Source: Maioricimonas rarisocia (GTDB taxonomy: Bacteria; Planctomycetota; Planctomycetia; Planctomycetales; Planctomycetaceae). From it: 64,000 nt of DNA. Of the stretch, positions 1 to 9,182 are shown one piece after another. The translations under genes were made by a program, and so were the position numbers. Numbering within the stretch: position 1 is the stretch's first letter; the number at the start of each line of letters is the position of its first letter. The stretch spans positions 5,386,001-5,450,000 of the forward strand of contig NZ_CP036275.1 of the NCBI RefSeq assembly GCF_007747795.1. Direction: 5' to 3'. The notes below the pieces were generated by a model. The model saw only the letters and a list, made by a program, of their open reading frames with translations, was not told where the DNA came from and ran no database searches.

Positions 1-608
1 AACGCAACCTTCCGAATGCAATCCAGCGGCCGAGGCAACGGATTCCGGCGTCGAAGCGGGCGAAACTCGTGATGCCGGGGAATCGGGAGATCGCCTGCTG
101 GCGACGACTCCTCAGCGGCGGTAGCATCGAAGCAGAGCTGTCTCCCTCGGAGACGCTTCATGCGAGCGTAGGCGTTGGCCCGCACTTACGCTCGCCGTTT
201 TTCGTGTGGTGTGCGATTACCCCCCACTTGCACCGGGAGCCAGGGACCGAGTGCCCCCTCATCACATCGGCCTTTCGCTAGCAATGTTCGTTCCCGAACT
301 GCGGTAAGTGTCTCCGTAATTCAATGTATCAAGCGAGCGACACCGATACTGGGGCAGCTCGGCATATCTTTAGTCGGGACGGCTCTCCGCCGGAACAGCA
401 TCGGCTGGATCGGCATGTTTGTCGTGTCCAACGCTTTTCGCACGAATGGGAGCGGTCGTTTGCAGTGCGATTGCAAGTAGGCTCGGCGGCCAGCCTCGAC
501 GATTTGCTCGGGAGCACCATTGCCGAATCGGTCGAGAAAGGCAGCTAATATCTCTCGTGCCTCGAGCCAAACAGCGTCCTTGTCCCGACAATAGGTTGCA
601 CAGAGTAA
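1..608. other. Left-edge stretch without a recognisable gene
   Basis: Only short overlapping open frames with no recognisable family, no convincing ribosome binding site and no RNA gene are visible. It lies downstream of the minus-strand gene that ends at 609. Whether it holds a degenerate end of the neighbouring defence region cannot be told from the sequence alone. Confidence 0.4.
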
Positions 609-2615
609 TCAAAGAATGTTCTCAATCGTCCCAAGGAACGCACGGACGCGTGCCGCCAACCAGGGTTCAGAGTCGCGCGCGACCTCTCGCGTCGTCTGTC
701 GCCAGCCGTCGAACTGACGTGCAATCTCTGACCGCTTTGGCCCGACAAGTAGCCTCGCAACCGGGCTGGCGACATCGGCCGCCATTGCACTGACGGTCGT
801 CGCAAAAAGTAGCAAATCTCTCCTCTCCGGTTCGTCGGCACACTCGCACTCGAACGCGAGCAACTGTGGGAGTCGCACGAGCCACTCCTCGTCTTGTTGC
901 AGCTGCCAGTCCATCAAGAACGAGATCAGTTTGTCCAGCGTCTCCAACGGAAGGCGATGAAAAACTGTTCGACGCCAGTCATTGTCGTTGAGGAGATCTC
1001 GGACCGCCGAATCTGCATGACTTCGATCAACCGGCCAGCAGCGAAGGCCGGCGCATAGGAAGGTAGAAAGTCCATCGGGAAGCTCTCGCAGTTCTGACAA
1101 GAGGTCCTTCAATCCAGTTCCCGCCTCGATCGCAAGTCGAGCAGCGAGTACCTGTCGCGCAGCCTCGGCGTTTTCACTAGCTGTCGGCGCGTCCGGCAAT
1201 CCTAAGTCGGACGGCGACACCGGCAGCTCAAAGGCATAAGCAGCACTGCTTCGTCCGACAACCCGCAGACTGCCAACGTAGACCGCAGAAGTCAGCCGAG
1301 TAACCAAGAACGTCCGGTAGTCATCCCGAGCCTCGCACTCGGGAAAGTCAGCGAATCGCCGAACTGCCGTCGCGAGAAGAGCATCACCCCAAATGAACGG
1401 GGCGTACAGATTCGCGACTCGCAGTGGCGACGGGGTCATTCGGGACCGAGCCATCAACCATCGTCGCCACGACAGCGGAAGCACTTCTGTCAGCAGAAAC
1501 TCGCAGCCCTTCTTGACGTGATCTGGGGCGGCGTGAAATAGCCGCGCGACCATCTCGGCCATCCAGCAGGCCGATGTTGCCACGACTTCGCTGTTGAGTC
1601 CGGGGACCGCCGCCTCAAGATGAACTTGATAATGCTGCAGCAGATGGGCCCTGAGCTGCCACAATGGGGCCTCCGTGCAGATCGAATCAGCTTCAGAGCT
1701 GCTGATGATGTCACGGACACTGTTGATCAGCCGCTCACTTTCGTCACGCCGAATCCAGTGTGGATGCTCCAAGAGCGCATGTGCGGCATGATATTGGGCC
1801 AACACGCTTTGGCAGGATTCGGTCCACTTCCAAACAGCGTGCCAGATGTCGTGGCCTGAGTGACGGATCTCCCAGGCTGCAATGAGAGTGCCTGCCGACA
1901 ATTCTCCCGCCAGGGGCAGATACCCACAGAAGTCGAGGTATCGACTCAGCGCCATTCCCAAGTCATCGAGCGAAGACCATTCCTCGAAGTTCACCCGAAT
2001 CTGCTCCGCTTCCTCAGCAGGATTCCAGACCGGGGGGCGATCATGCTCGAAACAACGTGCCCGCGGCCGGATGACTTTGCTCAGATACTCTTGGTAGCTC
2101 TCCTCGAAGCGCAACCGAGAGGCCTGGCGGACACCAGCACAGTTCACCCGGAAGTCGCAATCGATCGCGTCTCGAAGTGCCAACCCAGCGCCAATCCAAA
2201 TCGACTCATCTTCGCGACTCAACGCATCTGCGTTCCGCTTAAGGAGGTCAAGGACAAAGGGGGATGCCCAGCACTCATCGTTCGACTGGGCAGTGAGGAA
2301 ATGTTTGAGAGAGGCAACTCGGATGTTCGCATCGTGCGACAGCAGGTGCTCGGAAACGTCGATGATTCCGCGGGTGTTGTCCTCGACGACCACTACGAGC
2401 GGTCCGTCCGGAAGCGACATTCGCAGCGGGTGATCCGTTTGAGTCAAAACTGGAAGAAGCGTCTGCGGGATTGGCTGAGTGATTTCTCTATCCCACGTCC
2501 CCGCCTTCCGAAAGCGCATGACGACGTGTGCAGGGACCGATTGACCAACGCGATGACACAATGCCTGTAGTTGAACACGCCGGCGAAAAGCCAACGCAAT
2601 CTCGTCTTCAGTCAT
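609..2615 (-). CDS. Uncharacterised large helical protein, last gene of the PIN/TPR cassette
   Basis: A 668-residue soluble protein with no signal peptide or membrane segment and no family I recognise. It is rich in Leu, Ala, Arg and acidic residues and looks largely alpha-helical, with clusters of Trp and His in the middle. I choose the ATG at 2615 (MTEDEIALAFRRR) because it overlaps the stop of the upstream gene by 8 nt (ATGACTGA), the same arrangement as the junction before it. A frame-open start at 2657 would add 14 residues (mostly basic) inside the upstream gene. The overlap implies translational coupling with the TPR-PIN protein, so a shared function is likely. The function itself is unknown. 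Confidence 0.8.
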   Translation of the reverse strand: MTEDEIALAFRRRVQLQALCHRVGQSVPAHVVMRFRKAGTWDREITQPIPQTLLPVLTQTDHPLRMSLPDGPLVVVVEDNTRGIIDVSEHLLSHDANIRVASLKHFLTAQSNDECWASPFVLDLLKRNADALSREDESIWIGAGLALRDAIDCDFRVNCAGVRQASRLRFEESYQEYLSKVIRPRARCFEHDRPPVWNPAEEAEQIRVNFEEWSSLDDLGMALSRYLDFCGYLPLAGELSAGTLIAAWEIRHSGHDIWHAVWKWTESCQSVLAQYHAAHALLEHPHWIRRDESERLINSVRDIISSSEADSICTEAPLWQLRAHLLQHYQVHLEAAVPGLNSEVVATSACWMAEMVARLFHAAPDHVKKGCEFLLTEVLPLSWRRWLMARSRMTPSPLRVANLYAPFIWGDALLATAVRRFADFPECEARDDYRTFLVTRLTSAVYVGSLRVVGRSSAAYAFELPVSPSDLGLPDAPTASENAEAARQVLAARLAIEAGTGLKDLLSELRELPDGLSTFLCAGLRCWPVDRSHADSAVRDLLNDNDWRRTVFHRLPLETLDKLISFLMDWQLQQDEEWLVRLPQLLAFECECADEPERRDLLLFATTVSAMAADVASPVARLLVGPKRSEIARQFDGWRQTTREVARDSEPWLAARVRAFLGTIENIL

Positions 2616-5600
2616 ATCCGCCATCTGCTGCTTCCGCCGCCGCTTCATAGAACTCATCCTCTGTCATTCCCAATTGGCTGGCCATGAGAAGAAGGGCATC
2701 GCTGGCCCGCTGCACTGGCTGCACGGTCGCAAAGCGAATCATCGCCGTCAGCATGAACGCCTTCGGAGTGAAATCGCCCAAACGTCTCCCCACTGGCGAA
2801 TAGAGCATTCCTCGCGGAACTGCCGGAAGTAGACTCTCGATGCACCAGCGAGTGACCGCTTCCAGCTGTGGGCTGCCAATCGATGACTCCTCCCAGAGGG
2901 CCCCAAGGAACTCGACGCAGACTTCCTTCCACGCCATGAAGTACTTGAATGCGAGCGGGGTTGGTAAGTCCGCCTTCTCTGGACCGCAGAACAGGCCTGG
3001 ATCACGCATCGACTCCTGAACATACGCGGCGATCTCGCGAAGCTCCGGCCCAGGAAGACTGTCTCGTGAACGTAGTGCAGCGACCTTCAAGTGCCGCGAC
3101 TCTGGCAGCAGAAACCGGTATCGCCAACGCATCATCTGAATCAGATCCGCACATACGTCGTCAGTGCTCAGCCCACCTTTGTCTTCCAGTCCAATAAGGA
3201 GACGGTCCGTGCCGAAAGCCGCGTCGGAGATCTCGGGGCGCTGATTCAGCACAGCCGCCTGACACAGGCGATCGTCAGCCAAGAGTCGGCAACCCAGGTC
3301 ATGGGCGAGCAAGAAGGCATCAACGAACGGAGGCGGCTCCACGTCATCACCGTCGGAACCATCAGGGCAATCTCGGCGGCAAGACGCAGAATTGCGGTAC
3401 TCCAGTATGCCGCCCGCCCGAAGCTGATTGATTTCCTCCCACATTCTTTGGTGTGAACTGAAGATGGTCCGCTGGAATTCGTAATCCTGAAGTTCGCGCA
3501 CCTCGTCGTCATAGTCGGTGCGCGCCACGCCCCAGTTCACGGTGGGCAGGACACGTTCGAGCCATTCGTATTGCGTCAGCGATCTCAGTGTGCTTACCGA
3601 AAATAAGACACGCGAGTCACGAGGGATTTCCCGATCACCTTGGATCGCTCGCTGGCAGACGCGACTGAACTCGCCAAGTTCGTCCGACGTGAGCCGCTGT
3701 GTCGCTCGCAGGAACTCCGCCACGTCGGCGAGCGCAAATCGGTGCTCTTCCTCGTCAATGCCGTATTCGTCGACAAGCGGCGTCCCCTCAGCGAGGTCGC
3801 AGTCTTCAATCACCGTGATCAAGCGTCGCTGAACCAGATCATGAATGCTCCGAAGTTCCTGCTCGCGGGATGGTTGATGCGCTGTCAGTTGTTGAGCATC
3901 GCGAAGCGGAAGCTCGCCGAAGGACGCAGGAAGAATGAGTTTTCCGAAGTAGTTGGCGGCCAGAGACAAACGTCCCAAGCGATGCAGCGTGATGATCGCG
4001 GACATGTCCGCGACTACAGGCTCGCCCGGACACGGTACACCAATCCGCGCTACAGTCGGACGACCGTGTGAATCTTTCTGAACTGAGAATCCGTTCGTCG
4101 CATAAATGGTCGACTCACCCCGTGACGGAAGGTCGTCAGGCAGCCACACTAGTCGCTGCGTTCGTCTATGCCACGCTTGGTCGGCCACCACGCCCAAAAG
4201 CGCGTCCGCGACAAGCCAAGGGATCTTGCCCCTGACGACTTCGCTGAAAAGGGATTCACGTTGACGGACCTGCTCGGCGTGCATCGTCTTGATGTCATCG
4301 AGCGACATGGAATCAAACAACGGCTCGGACAGCTGCCCGCTCTGCTGCATCTCTAACAGCTGTTGGAATGCTGAATCTGCGGCCTTGTCCTCGCCAGCTC
4401 GGTATGCTGTGTCCATGTAGAGGAGGAGAAATCGGACGTCACTCGCGAAGCAGCCTTGCAGTCGCTGCAAATCGGTGAAGGCCTCCCTGGCACGGTTCAG
4501 GCTCGTCAGAATCTTTGTGCGGAGGCCAATGAGCTGGAGATCTGGCTGTGAAGGATCAACCACTGTGTCGAGCGAAGCAAGAGCTGAATTCGGATCACCG
4601 CTGTGAACTTGGCAGAGGGCCAGATTGATTCGATACTTCGTCACGTCCGGATGAAGGTGAATCAGCTGCTCAAAAAGAGCACCCGCTTCGGAGAACTGGC
4701 GAAGGCGAGTGTGAGCGAATGCGAGCTGTTCGAGTAGGCGTGCATCGTCCGGCGAATGGACCACAGCCGTCTTCAAGGCCCGAACCGCATCTTCAAATCG
4801 ATGCTGCTGAATACTCATCCCCGCAAAGCGGTTAATCATATCGGGATGCGGCATCAATTGACACGCCCGCTCCCAGCACTGCATGGCCTTGTCGGGATCG
4901 TCGACCAATTCGTGGGCTTCTGCCGAAATCTGCCACCAGACAGCGTCGTCCTCTCGTCGATGAGCATTGAGCTCCGTCAAGGCGGCATCAGGCCGATCCT
5001 GCAGGAGGAGCGCTACGGTGTCAAAGTAGAGGCGATATCGATTGGAGGTCCCAAGCAGCCCGTCTACGACGCTCCGCGCTCGGGCCAGAGCTGCCGCATC
5101 CATGGCACTCGCGGTTTCAAAGAGCGCCTGGCATAATTGCTCGATTGCCTCTTTGCCGTTGTCGCGGGCCAACAGCTGAAGGTCGATCAGGGAATTGAGC
5201 GATTCTCGGCTTCGCCCGTAAACTTCTCGATCGAGGAGTGCCGCGAGGAAGGCGGCCGAGAAACTGTTGGGATGCTCGACACGGAGGCGTCCAGAGAGCC
5301 CTTTCGGTGGTTCACAGAGTCTTCGAAGCGCCAACTGAGCGAGCAGCAGCGGCACGGGGCGGCACCGGACCATCGGCTGCACAAGGTCCGTGATCTGTGA
5401 GTATTGTCCCAGCAGTCCGTAGGCGTGCGTAGCCGACTCAACGGCGGCCCGCTGAATCGCAGAGTCCACGCGTCCAGACAGTCGCACCGGAGCCACTATT
5501 GGATTCAGGGCTTCGATAACGAATTCAAGAAGGACTCGGTCTTCATCTGTGAGACCTTCCCCTACCGCAGTTCCACCTCCCGCAGAGTCGTTCAGAACTT

Positions 5601-5961
5601 CGCAATAAGCGGCGTCAGCGACGGCAATCCGGCAGCGATCAGCGACCCACGCGGATTCGCACGATTCACGAGCGAATTCCAGCAGCGTCCCCGCCGATTC
5701 GACATCCCTCAATGCAACGTGTGCATAAACCGCGAGATCGATCCATTTGCAGTGGAAGGGGTAACCGCCAACAAGATCAACTGCGTCCCGGAAACGATCG
5801 TTCTGAACCAACAGTTGCAGTGCCGCGTGTACGCGCACGGGATCGTCCAATGTGCCCAATTCGGCCAGTCCAGCTTCGACACTGCGAATGAGGGACGCCT
5901 CGAACGCACGCAGCGACGCGATCCGAACAGTGTGATCAGTTCCGCGACCAGATTCAGACAT
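2608..5961 (-). CDS. TPR-repeat protein with C-terminal PIN-like nuclease domain
   Basis: A 1117-residue soluble protein. Residues about 300-540 show TPR-like helical pairs (for example the stretches around 341-372, 390-420 and 424-455). From about 640 a PIN-like fold begins: a hydrophobic strand with VVADMSAI (Asp652), then LGRL and an 'ILPASFGELPL' segment. Further on are FVDAFLLA (Asp881) and CRLLADDRLC (Asp896, Asp897). Asp652 with Asp881/896/897 fits the acidic metal site of PIN RNases, which cleave RNA. A helical tail of about 200 residues follows. It overlaps both neighbours by 8 nt. The PIN assignment rests on motif pattern and spacing, not on a database search. Role inferred: the effector nuclease of a conflict or defence cassette, with TPRs as sensor or scaffold. 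Confidence 0.75.
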   Translation of the reverse strand: MSESGRGTDHTVRIASLRAFEASLIRSVEAGLAELGTLDDPVRVHAALQLLVQNDRFRDAVDLVGGYPFHCKWIDLAVYAHVALRDVESAGTLLEFARESCESAWVADRCRIAVADAAYCEVLNDSAGGGTAVGEGLTDEDRVLLEFVIEALNPIVAPVRLSGRVDSAIQRAAVESATHAYGLLGQYSQITDLVQPMVRCRPVPLLLAQLALRRLCEPPKGLSGRLRVEHPNSFSAAFLAALLDREVYGRSRESLNSLIDLQLLARDNGKEAIEQLCQALFETASAMDAAALARARSVVDGLLGTSNRYRLYFDTVALLLQDRPDAALTELNAHRREDDAVWWQISAEAHELVDDPDKAMQCWERACQLMPHPDMINRFAGMSIQQHRFEDAVRALKTAVVHSPDDARLLEQLAFAHTRLRQFSEAGALFEQLIHLHPDVTKYRINLALCQVHSGDPNSALASLDTVVDPSQPDLQLIGLRTKILTSLNRAREAFTDLQRLQGCFASDVRFLLLYMDTAYRAGEDKAADSAFQQLLEMQQSGQLSEPLFDSMSLDDIKTMHAEQVRQRESLFSEVVRGKIPWLVADALLGVVADQAWHRRTQRLVWLPDDLPSRGESTIYATNGFSVQKDSHGRPTVARIGVPCPGEPVVADMSAIITLHRLGRLSLAANYFGKLILPASFGELPLRDAQQLTAHQPSREQELRSIHDLVQRRLITVIEDCDLAEGTPLVDEYGIDEEEHRFALADVAEFLRATQRLTSDELGEFSRVCQRAIQGDREIPRDSRVLFSVSTLRSLTQYEWLERVLPTVNWGVARTDYDDEVRELQDYEFQRTIFSSHQRMWEEINQLRAGGILEYRNSASCRRDCPDGSDGDDVEPPPFVDAFLLAHDLGCRLLADDRLCQAAVLNQRPEISDAAFGTDRLLIGLEDKGGLSTDDVCADLIQMMRWRYRFLLPESRHLKVAALRSRDSLPGPELREIAAYVQESMRDPGLFCGPEKADLPTPLAFKYFMAWKEVCVEFLGALWEESSIGSPQLEAVTRWCIESLLPAVPRGMLYSPVGRRLGDFTPKAFMLTAMIRFATVQPVQRASDALLLMASQLGMTEDEFYEAAAEAADGGYD

Positions 5962-6847
5962 CGCGGAGCTCCCTCAGCAGCTCTTGCAAGCGGGTGAGGT
6001 CAACCTGTTGACCGGCGACTCGCGATTCAGACACCTTCGTACGTTCTTCCTCGGCCATGAGCAGAAGCGCTTCGGTGCGAAGCACGTTCGGCCAATAGCG
6101 TCCCGAACGATCAAAGCTGTTCTGCAAGGTGGCGAGGAGCCTGGCTGCATCCTCACGCTCCAGTCTGCGCCTTGCGTCCTTAAGGTCATCGATGAGCCGC
6201 CACACAAGTTCCTCGTCAACCTCGCGTGGTTCAACGGCGGAACTCGTGGGGATGTGCGCGGCGTCCCGCTGAGCATCGAGTACCGTGAGAAGCATGTCCT
6301 CCGAAATCCCCTGGTTGACAATGATGTCTCCGCCAGCTGTCAGTCCCGTCACGGCGTTGGGGCTGTTTGATAATTGCACATTCGTCGTCGTTGAAGTGAC
6401 TCCATCTCTGGCAGAGGAGGACACTTGCTGACGGGAGTCAAGCCACGACAGATACGACCCCGCCCCCAGGAAACCCAGAACAACAAGCGGAGATGACTCG
6501 GACACGAACTTGAACGCTACGATTTTCTCGAGATTCGCCCTAGCGATAATGGTCGGAACAAATGCCAGAATGCCGGCGGTTCCAAAGCACACGTTCGCCC
6601 GCCGCCAGTAGCGAAAGCGTGGATTGAAGTACAGAACAACGACAAAAAGCAGAATGAAACCGGCCGGTATCCCGACCCATTTCGACGTCGGGAAGCTCCA
6701 CAAGAGGATGATGAGACCGGTACCGACGATCGCGGCGCACAAAGCGACGATCCACCATCGATCCGAAGTGAGATCCCTGTCTGACGAGTCCACACTGCTG
6801 CTCCGTGCCAGGGGCGCTAACTGCTGGATTGGCCGGCCGCATTCCAT
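5954..6847 (-). CDS. Multi-TM membrane protein of the PIN/TPR cassette
   Basis: About 297 residues. The first half has four hydrophobic segments (beginning WWIVALCAAIV, then a glycine-rich second helix, NVCFGTAGILAF and SSPLVVLGFLGAG), so it is an inner-membrane protein. After a Ser/Thr-rich linker comes the motif NAVTGLTAGGDIIVNQGI, then a charged helical C-terminal domain of about 110 residues. Similar 'GxDI-V' glycine-rich strands are, as I recall, seen in adaptor regions of bacterial conflict proteins, but this is a weak analogy. I prefer the ATG at 6847. A TTG at 6892 would extend it by 15 residues. Both starts lie inside the preceding ATPase fragment. The stop overlaps the next gene's start (ATGTCTGA). 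Confidence 0.7.
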   Translation of the reverse strand: MECGRPIQQLAPLARSSSVDSSDRDLTSDRWWIVALCAAIVGTGLIILLWSFPTSKWVGIPAGFILLFVVVLYFNPRFRYWRRANVCFGTAGILAFVPTIIARANLEKIVAFKFVSESSPLVVLGFLGAGSYLSWLDSRQQVSSSARDGVTSTTTNVQLSNSPNAVTGLTAGGDIIVNQGISEDMLLTVLDAQRDAAHIPTSSAVEPREVDEELVWRLIDDLKDARRRLEREDAARLLATLQNSFDRSGRYWPNVLRTEALLLMAEEERTKVSESRVAGQQVDLTRLQELLRELRDV

Positions 6848-7338
6848 GAAGCGCCACAACCGCAAGCTGGACACACCGAATTCGGGAGGCAATCACGGAA
6901 TTGCTGCAGTCGGTGATCTACCACCGAATCCACATACCGAGAATTCCGCTTTGGAGCTGTCGGTATCCCCTTTTGAAGTGAGGACGACAACCGAACACAA
7001 GCGGCAGCCACAACTCGCAGAGGGGCAGCGGCTCCGTGTCCACATTCGCTACTGGCCGCTGGACGACGCTGGAAGTACAGCGAAGTAGGATCCGAGACTC
7101 CGCCGGTCTGGGCAATCGGATCAAGGGCACCTCGAGGCGCTGGCTCGCGAGAACGTTCGAGCACTGGCTGCCCCTCGGGCATTAAAACAGCGCGGTAGGC
7201 GTCTACGCAGAACTCGATTGCCCTGAGAACGGTCGTCTTCCCGCCGCTATTGGGCCCAACGAGCAGTGTGAATTCCCTTGCATCGAGGGAAAACTCCTGG
7301 AACCCGCAGAAGTTGTGCAGCGTAATCTGCTCGATCAT
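6817..7338 (-). pseudogene. N-terminal fragment of an OLD/RecF-like P-loop ATPase
   Basis: The first ~55 residues are clearly the start of an OLD/AAA_15-type SMC-like ATPase: MIEQITLHNFCGFQEFSL, then the Walker A motif GPNSGGKTT followed by VLRAIEFCVDAYR. After about residue 60 the frame becomes Pro/Arg/Ser/Cys-rich and stops at 173 residues. There is no signature motif, Walker B or TOPRIM domain, whereas complete members run to 400-700 residues. I read it as truncated or frameshifted. Its 3' part overlaps the membrane protein gene. It could instead be a functional short P-loop protein heading the cassette. I cannot decide between these readings. Confidence 0.5.
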
Positions 7339-7442
7339 GAAGTTGGCCCTGCCATTGCATCAGATGGCCGCGTGCGGCGTCTCCCAGAATTGAACCTTGC
7401 ATCACACACTGTGGCGTCGCCGCATCTCAGTTGCTGTCGAAA

Positions 7443-8390
7443 TCACGTTGAGCGTGTCTGATTGTCCTTCCGCCGGCGGAGGCGCGTGCCGCCCAGGCCC
7501 AGCAGGCCCATGCCGAGCAGTGCCAGCGACGACGGCTCCGGGACCGGGGTCACATCGGCGAACAGAACGCCGACGGCATTGCCCGTGCCGATTGTTTCGA
7601 TGCCCGATCCGTCCAGATTGGCGCGAATCAGCTTGTTGCCGCCAAAGCCGTCCGCCACGAACAGCTTCCCGTTGATCGGGTCGAGCGTGATCTGATCGAT
7701 GGCCCGCAGCCCGCTCGAGATGCCCCCCATCGACGTCACGTCCGAGTCTGCGATCAGCGTTGTCCGGCCGCTGCCGTCCAGGTTCGAACGTCCCACGTTG
7801 TGGGCAAATGCATCAGTCCAGTACAGGTGCGAGTTGGCCAGGTCGATCGCCACGCTGCGGGGAGCGTCAAGGCCGGTGACGATGTTGACGTGGTTCGTTC
7901 CATCCAGGTCGGCCCGGCGGATCGAGTCGGTGTCCTCATCGGTCCAGTAGAAATGACCGTTGGCCACGTCCAAGGCGATTCCCCGCGGACCGCCGAGGCC
8001 GCTGGTGATCAGGTCGACGCGACCGGTGCCGTCGAGGTTGATGCGGCTGATCCGGTCGGAGCCGAGGTCGCTGAAGTAGATGTGCCCGTTGACCGAATCG
8101 ACCGCGAGGCCGACCGGCTGGCTCAGGCCGGCATCCAGCAGCGTTTCGACGTTGGTTCCGTCGAGGTTGGAGCGCTGGATCCTCTTGTGGGCTTCCGAGA
8201 CCCAGTACAGCTTGTCGTCGGCGGGGTTGTAGGCGAGATGCCGTGCTGCCACGCCGGTAACGATGGCGGTCCCGTTCTGGCCGTCCTCATCGGCGCGGAA
8301 GATGTCGTGGCCGGAGGAGTAGAAGACGAGTCCGGCCTGTGCCGGGGCCGAGAAGCAGAGTACGAATACGGACGTCAGCAAGAATCTCAC
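7443..8390 (-). CDS. Secreted YWTD beta-propeller protein with PEP-CTERM sorting signal
   Basis: About 315 residues from a GTG at 8390, which has GGAG 7-8 nt upstream and immediately gives a signal peptide (RFLLTSVFVLCFSAPAQA). An ATG at 8417 would put nine polar residues in front of it. The body carries repeated ~42-residue units with (F/Y)W(T/V) and N/DLDGT motifs (LYWVSE, IYFSD, FYWTDED, LYWTDA), the LDL-receptor class B / NHL-type six-bladed propeller. The C-terminus is a PEP-CTERM signal: VPEPSSLALLGMGLLGLGG followed by TRLRRRK. It is therefore exported and probably processed at the cell surface. Its function is otherwise unknown. It sits between two defence cassettes without obvious functional relation. 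Confidence 0.88.
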   Translation of the reverse strand: MRFLLTSVFVLCFSAPAQAGLVFYSSGHDIFRADEDGQNGTAIVTGVAARHLAYNPADDKLYWVSEAHKRIQRSNLDGTNVETLLDAGLSQPVGLAVDSVNGHIYFSDLGSDRISRINLDGTGRVDLITSGLGGPRGIALDVANGHFYWTDEDTDSIRRADLDGTNHVNIVTGLDAPRSVAIDLANSHLYWTDAFAHNVGRSNLDGSGRTTLIADSDVTSMGGISSGLRAIDQITLDPINGKLFVADGFGGNKLIRANLDGSGIETIGTGNAVGVLFADVTPVPEPSSLALLGMGLLGLGGTRLRRRKDNQTRST

Positions 8391-8489
8391 GTTGGTCTCC
8401 ACGTCAAAAATTGCCAATCAGAAAGTTGTCTCGAAGTTGTCAGATCAAGCCTCGCCACAGTCACAGTCTCGCATCCCGTGGCTGTCCCC

Positions 8490-9182
8490 TCAGGGGTACA
8501 GCTGCCCGGCGATCCGTTGCAGCAACCGCGTGACGACTTCGACCTCCCGTTCCGGAAGTCCCTCGACAAGGACAAATACCGATCCGTCGTCGTCGAGCAC
8601 GAACAGATGTTCGTCCAGGACAATCTCATACGGGAACGCATCTCCCTCGACTTCACATCCAAGCGTCTCCGAGAGCGTCGTGAGGTCGCACTTGAGCGAC
8701 TGCCTGCCGGATGGCCGAGCCAGAAGCGCAGTCGGAATTCCTTCCAGACCAATCTGATGGATCTCCGTACCCCCTCCAAAATCGGGAGAGTAGGTCACTC
8801 GTTCCCGGACCCTGCGTTGACGGCGCGATTCGGAGAGTCGCGTGCTCAGACTGGACAGCTCTCTGGCCGTTCTTTCCAACAGCTTCGCAGCAGTCTTTAG
8901 CGAACCAGCGAGTTCCTCCTCAGTTACACTTGCTCTCGGCTCCTCCAGAATGTTCTGCTCGACCTTCGCGATGCTGGCACGAAGCAGTTTCTTTCCATCG
9001 CTGTACGCATCTATTGATCTTGCCACCTCGCGCATCGTCTCGCGAACCAACTGGACGACGACCTCGTTGAAGGTACTGCTCTCATTGAGTGAGACTTCCT
9101 GAACGCGTGCGGCATGGCACAATTCAACGATGCTCGCAAGGAGCGACTCTTCAGTGGTCCTTGCAGTGACGACTCGGCTCAT
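8490..9182 (-). CDS. Uncharacterised protein at the end of the type I R-M operon
   Basis: A 230-residue soluble protein that I do not recognise. Residues about 1-135 are charged and helical with heptad-like Leu spacing (a probable coiled coil around 85-120). Residues about 140-230 look like a mixed alpha/beta domain with alternating hydrophobic strands (EIVLDEHLFVLDDDGSVFVL). Its ATG overlaps the stop of the PD-(D/E)xK gene by 4 nt (ATGA at 9179-9182), so the two are probably co-translated. It may be a partner or regulator of the nuclease-like protein. No catalytic motif is visible. Confidence 0.75.
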   Translation of the reverse strand: MSRVVTARTTEESLLASIVELCHAARVQEVSLNESSTFNEVVVQLVRETMREVARSIDAYSDGKKLLRASIAKVEQNILEEPRASVTEEELAGSLKTAAKLLERTARELSSLSTRLSESRRQRRVRERVTYSPDFGGGTEIHQIGLEGIPTALLARPSGRQSLKCDLTTLSETLGCEVEGDAFPYEIVLDEHLFVLDDDGSVFVLVEGLPEREVEVVTRLLQRIAGQLYP

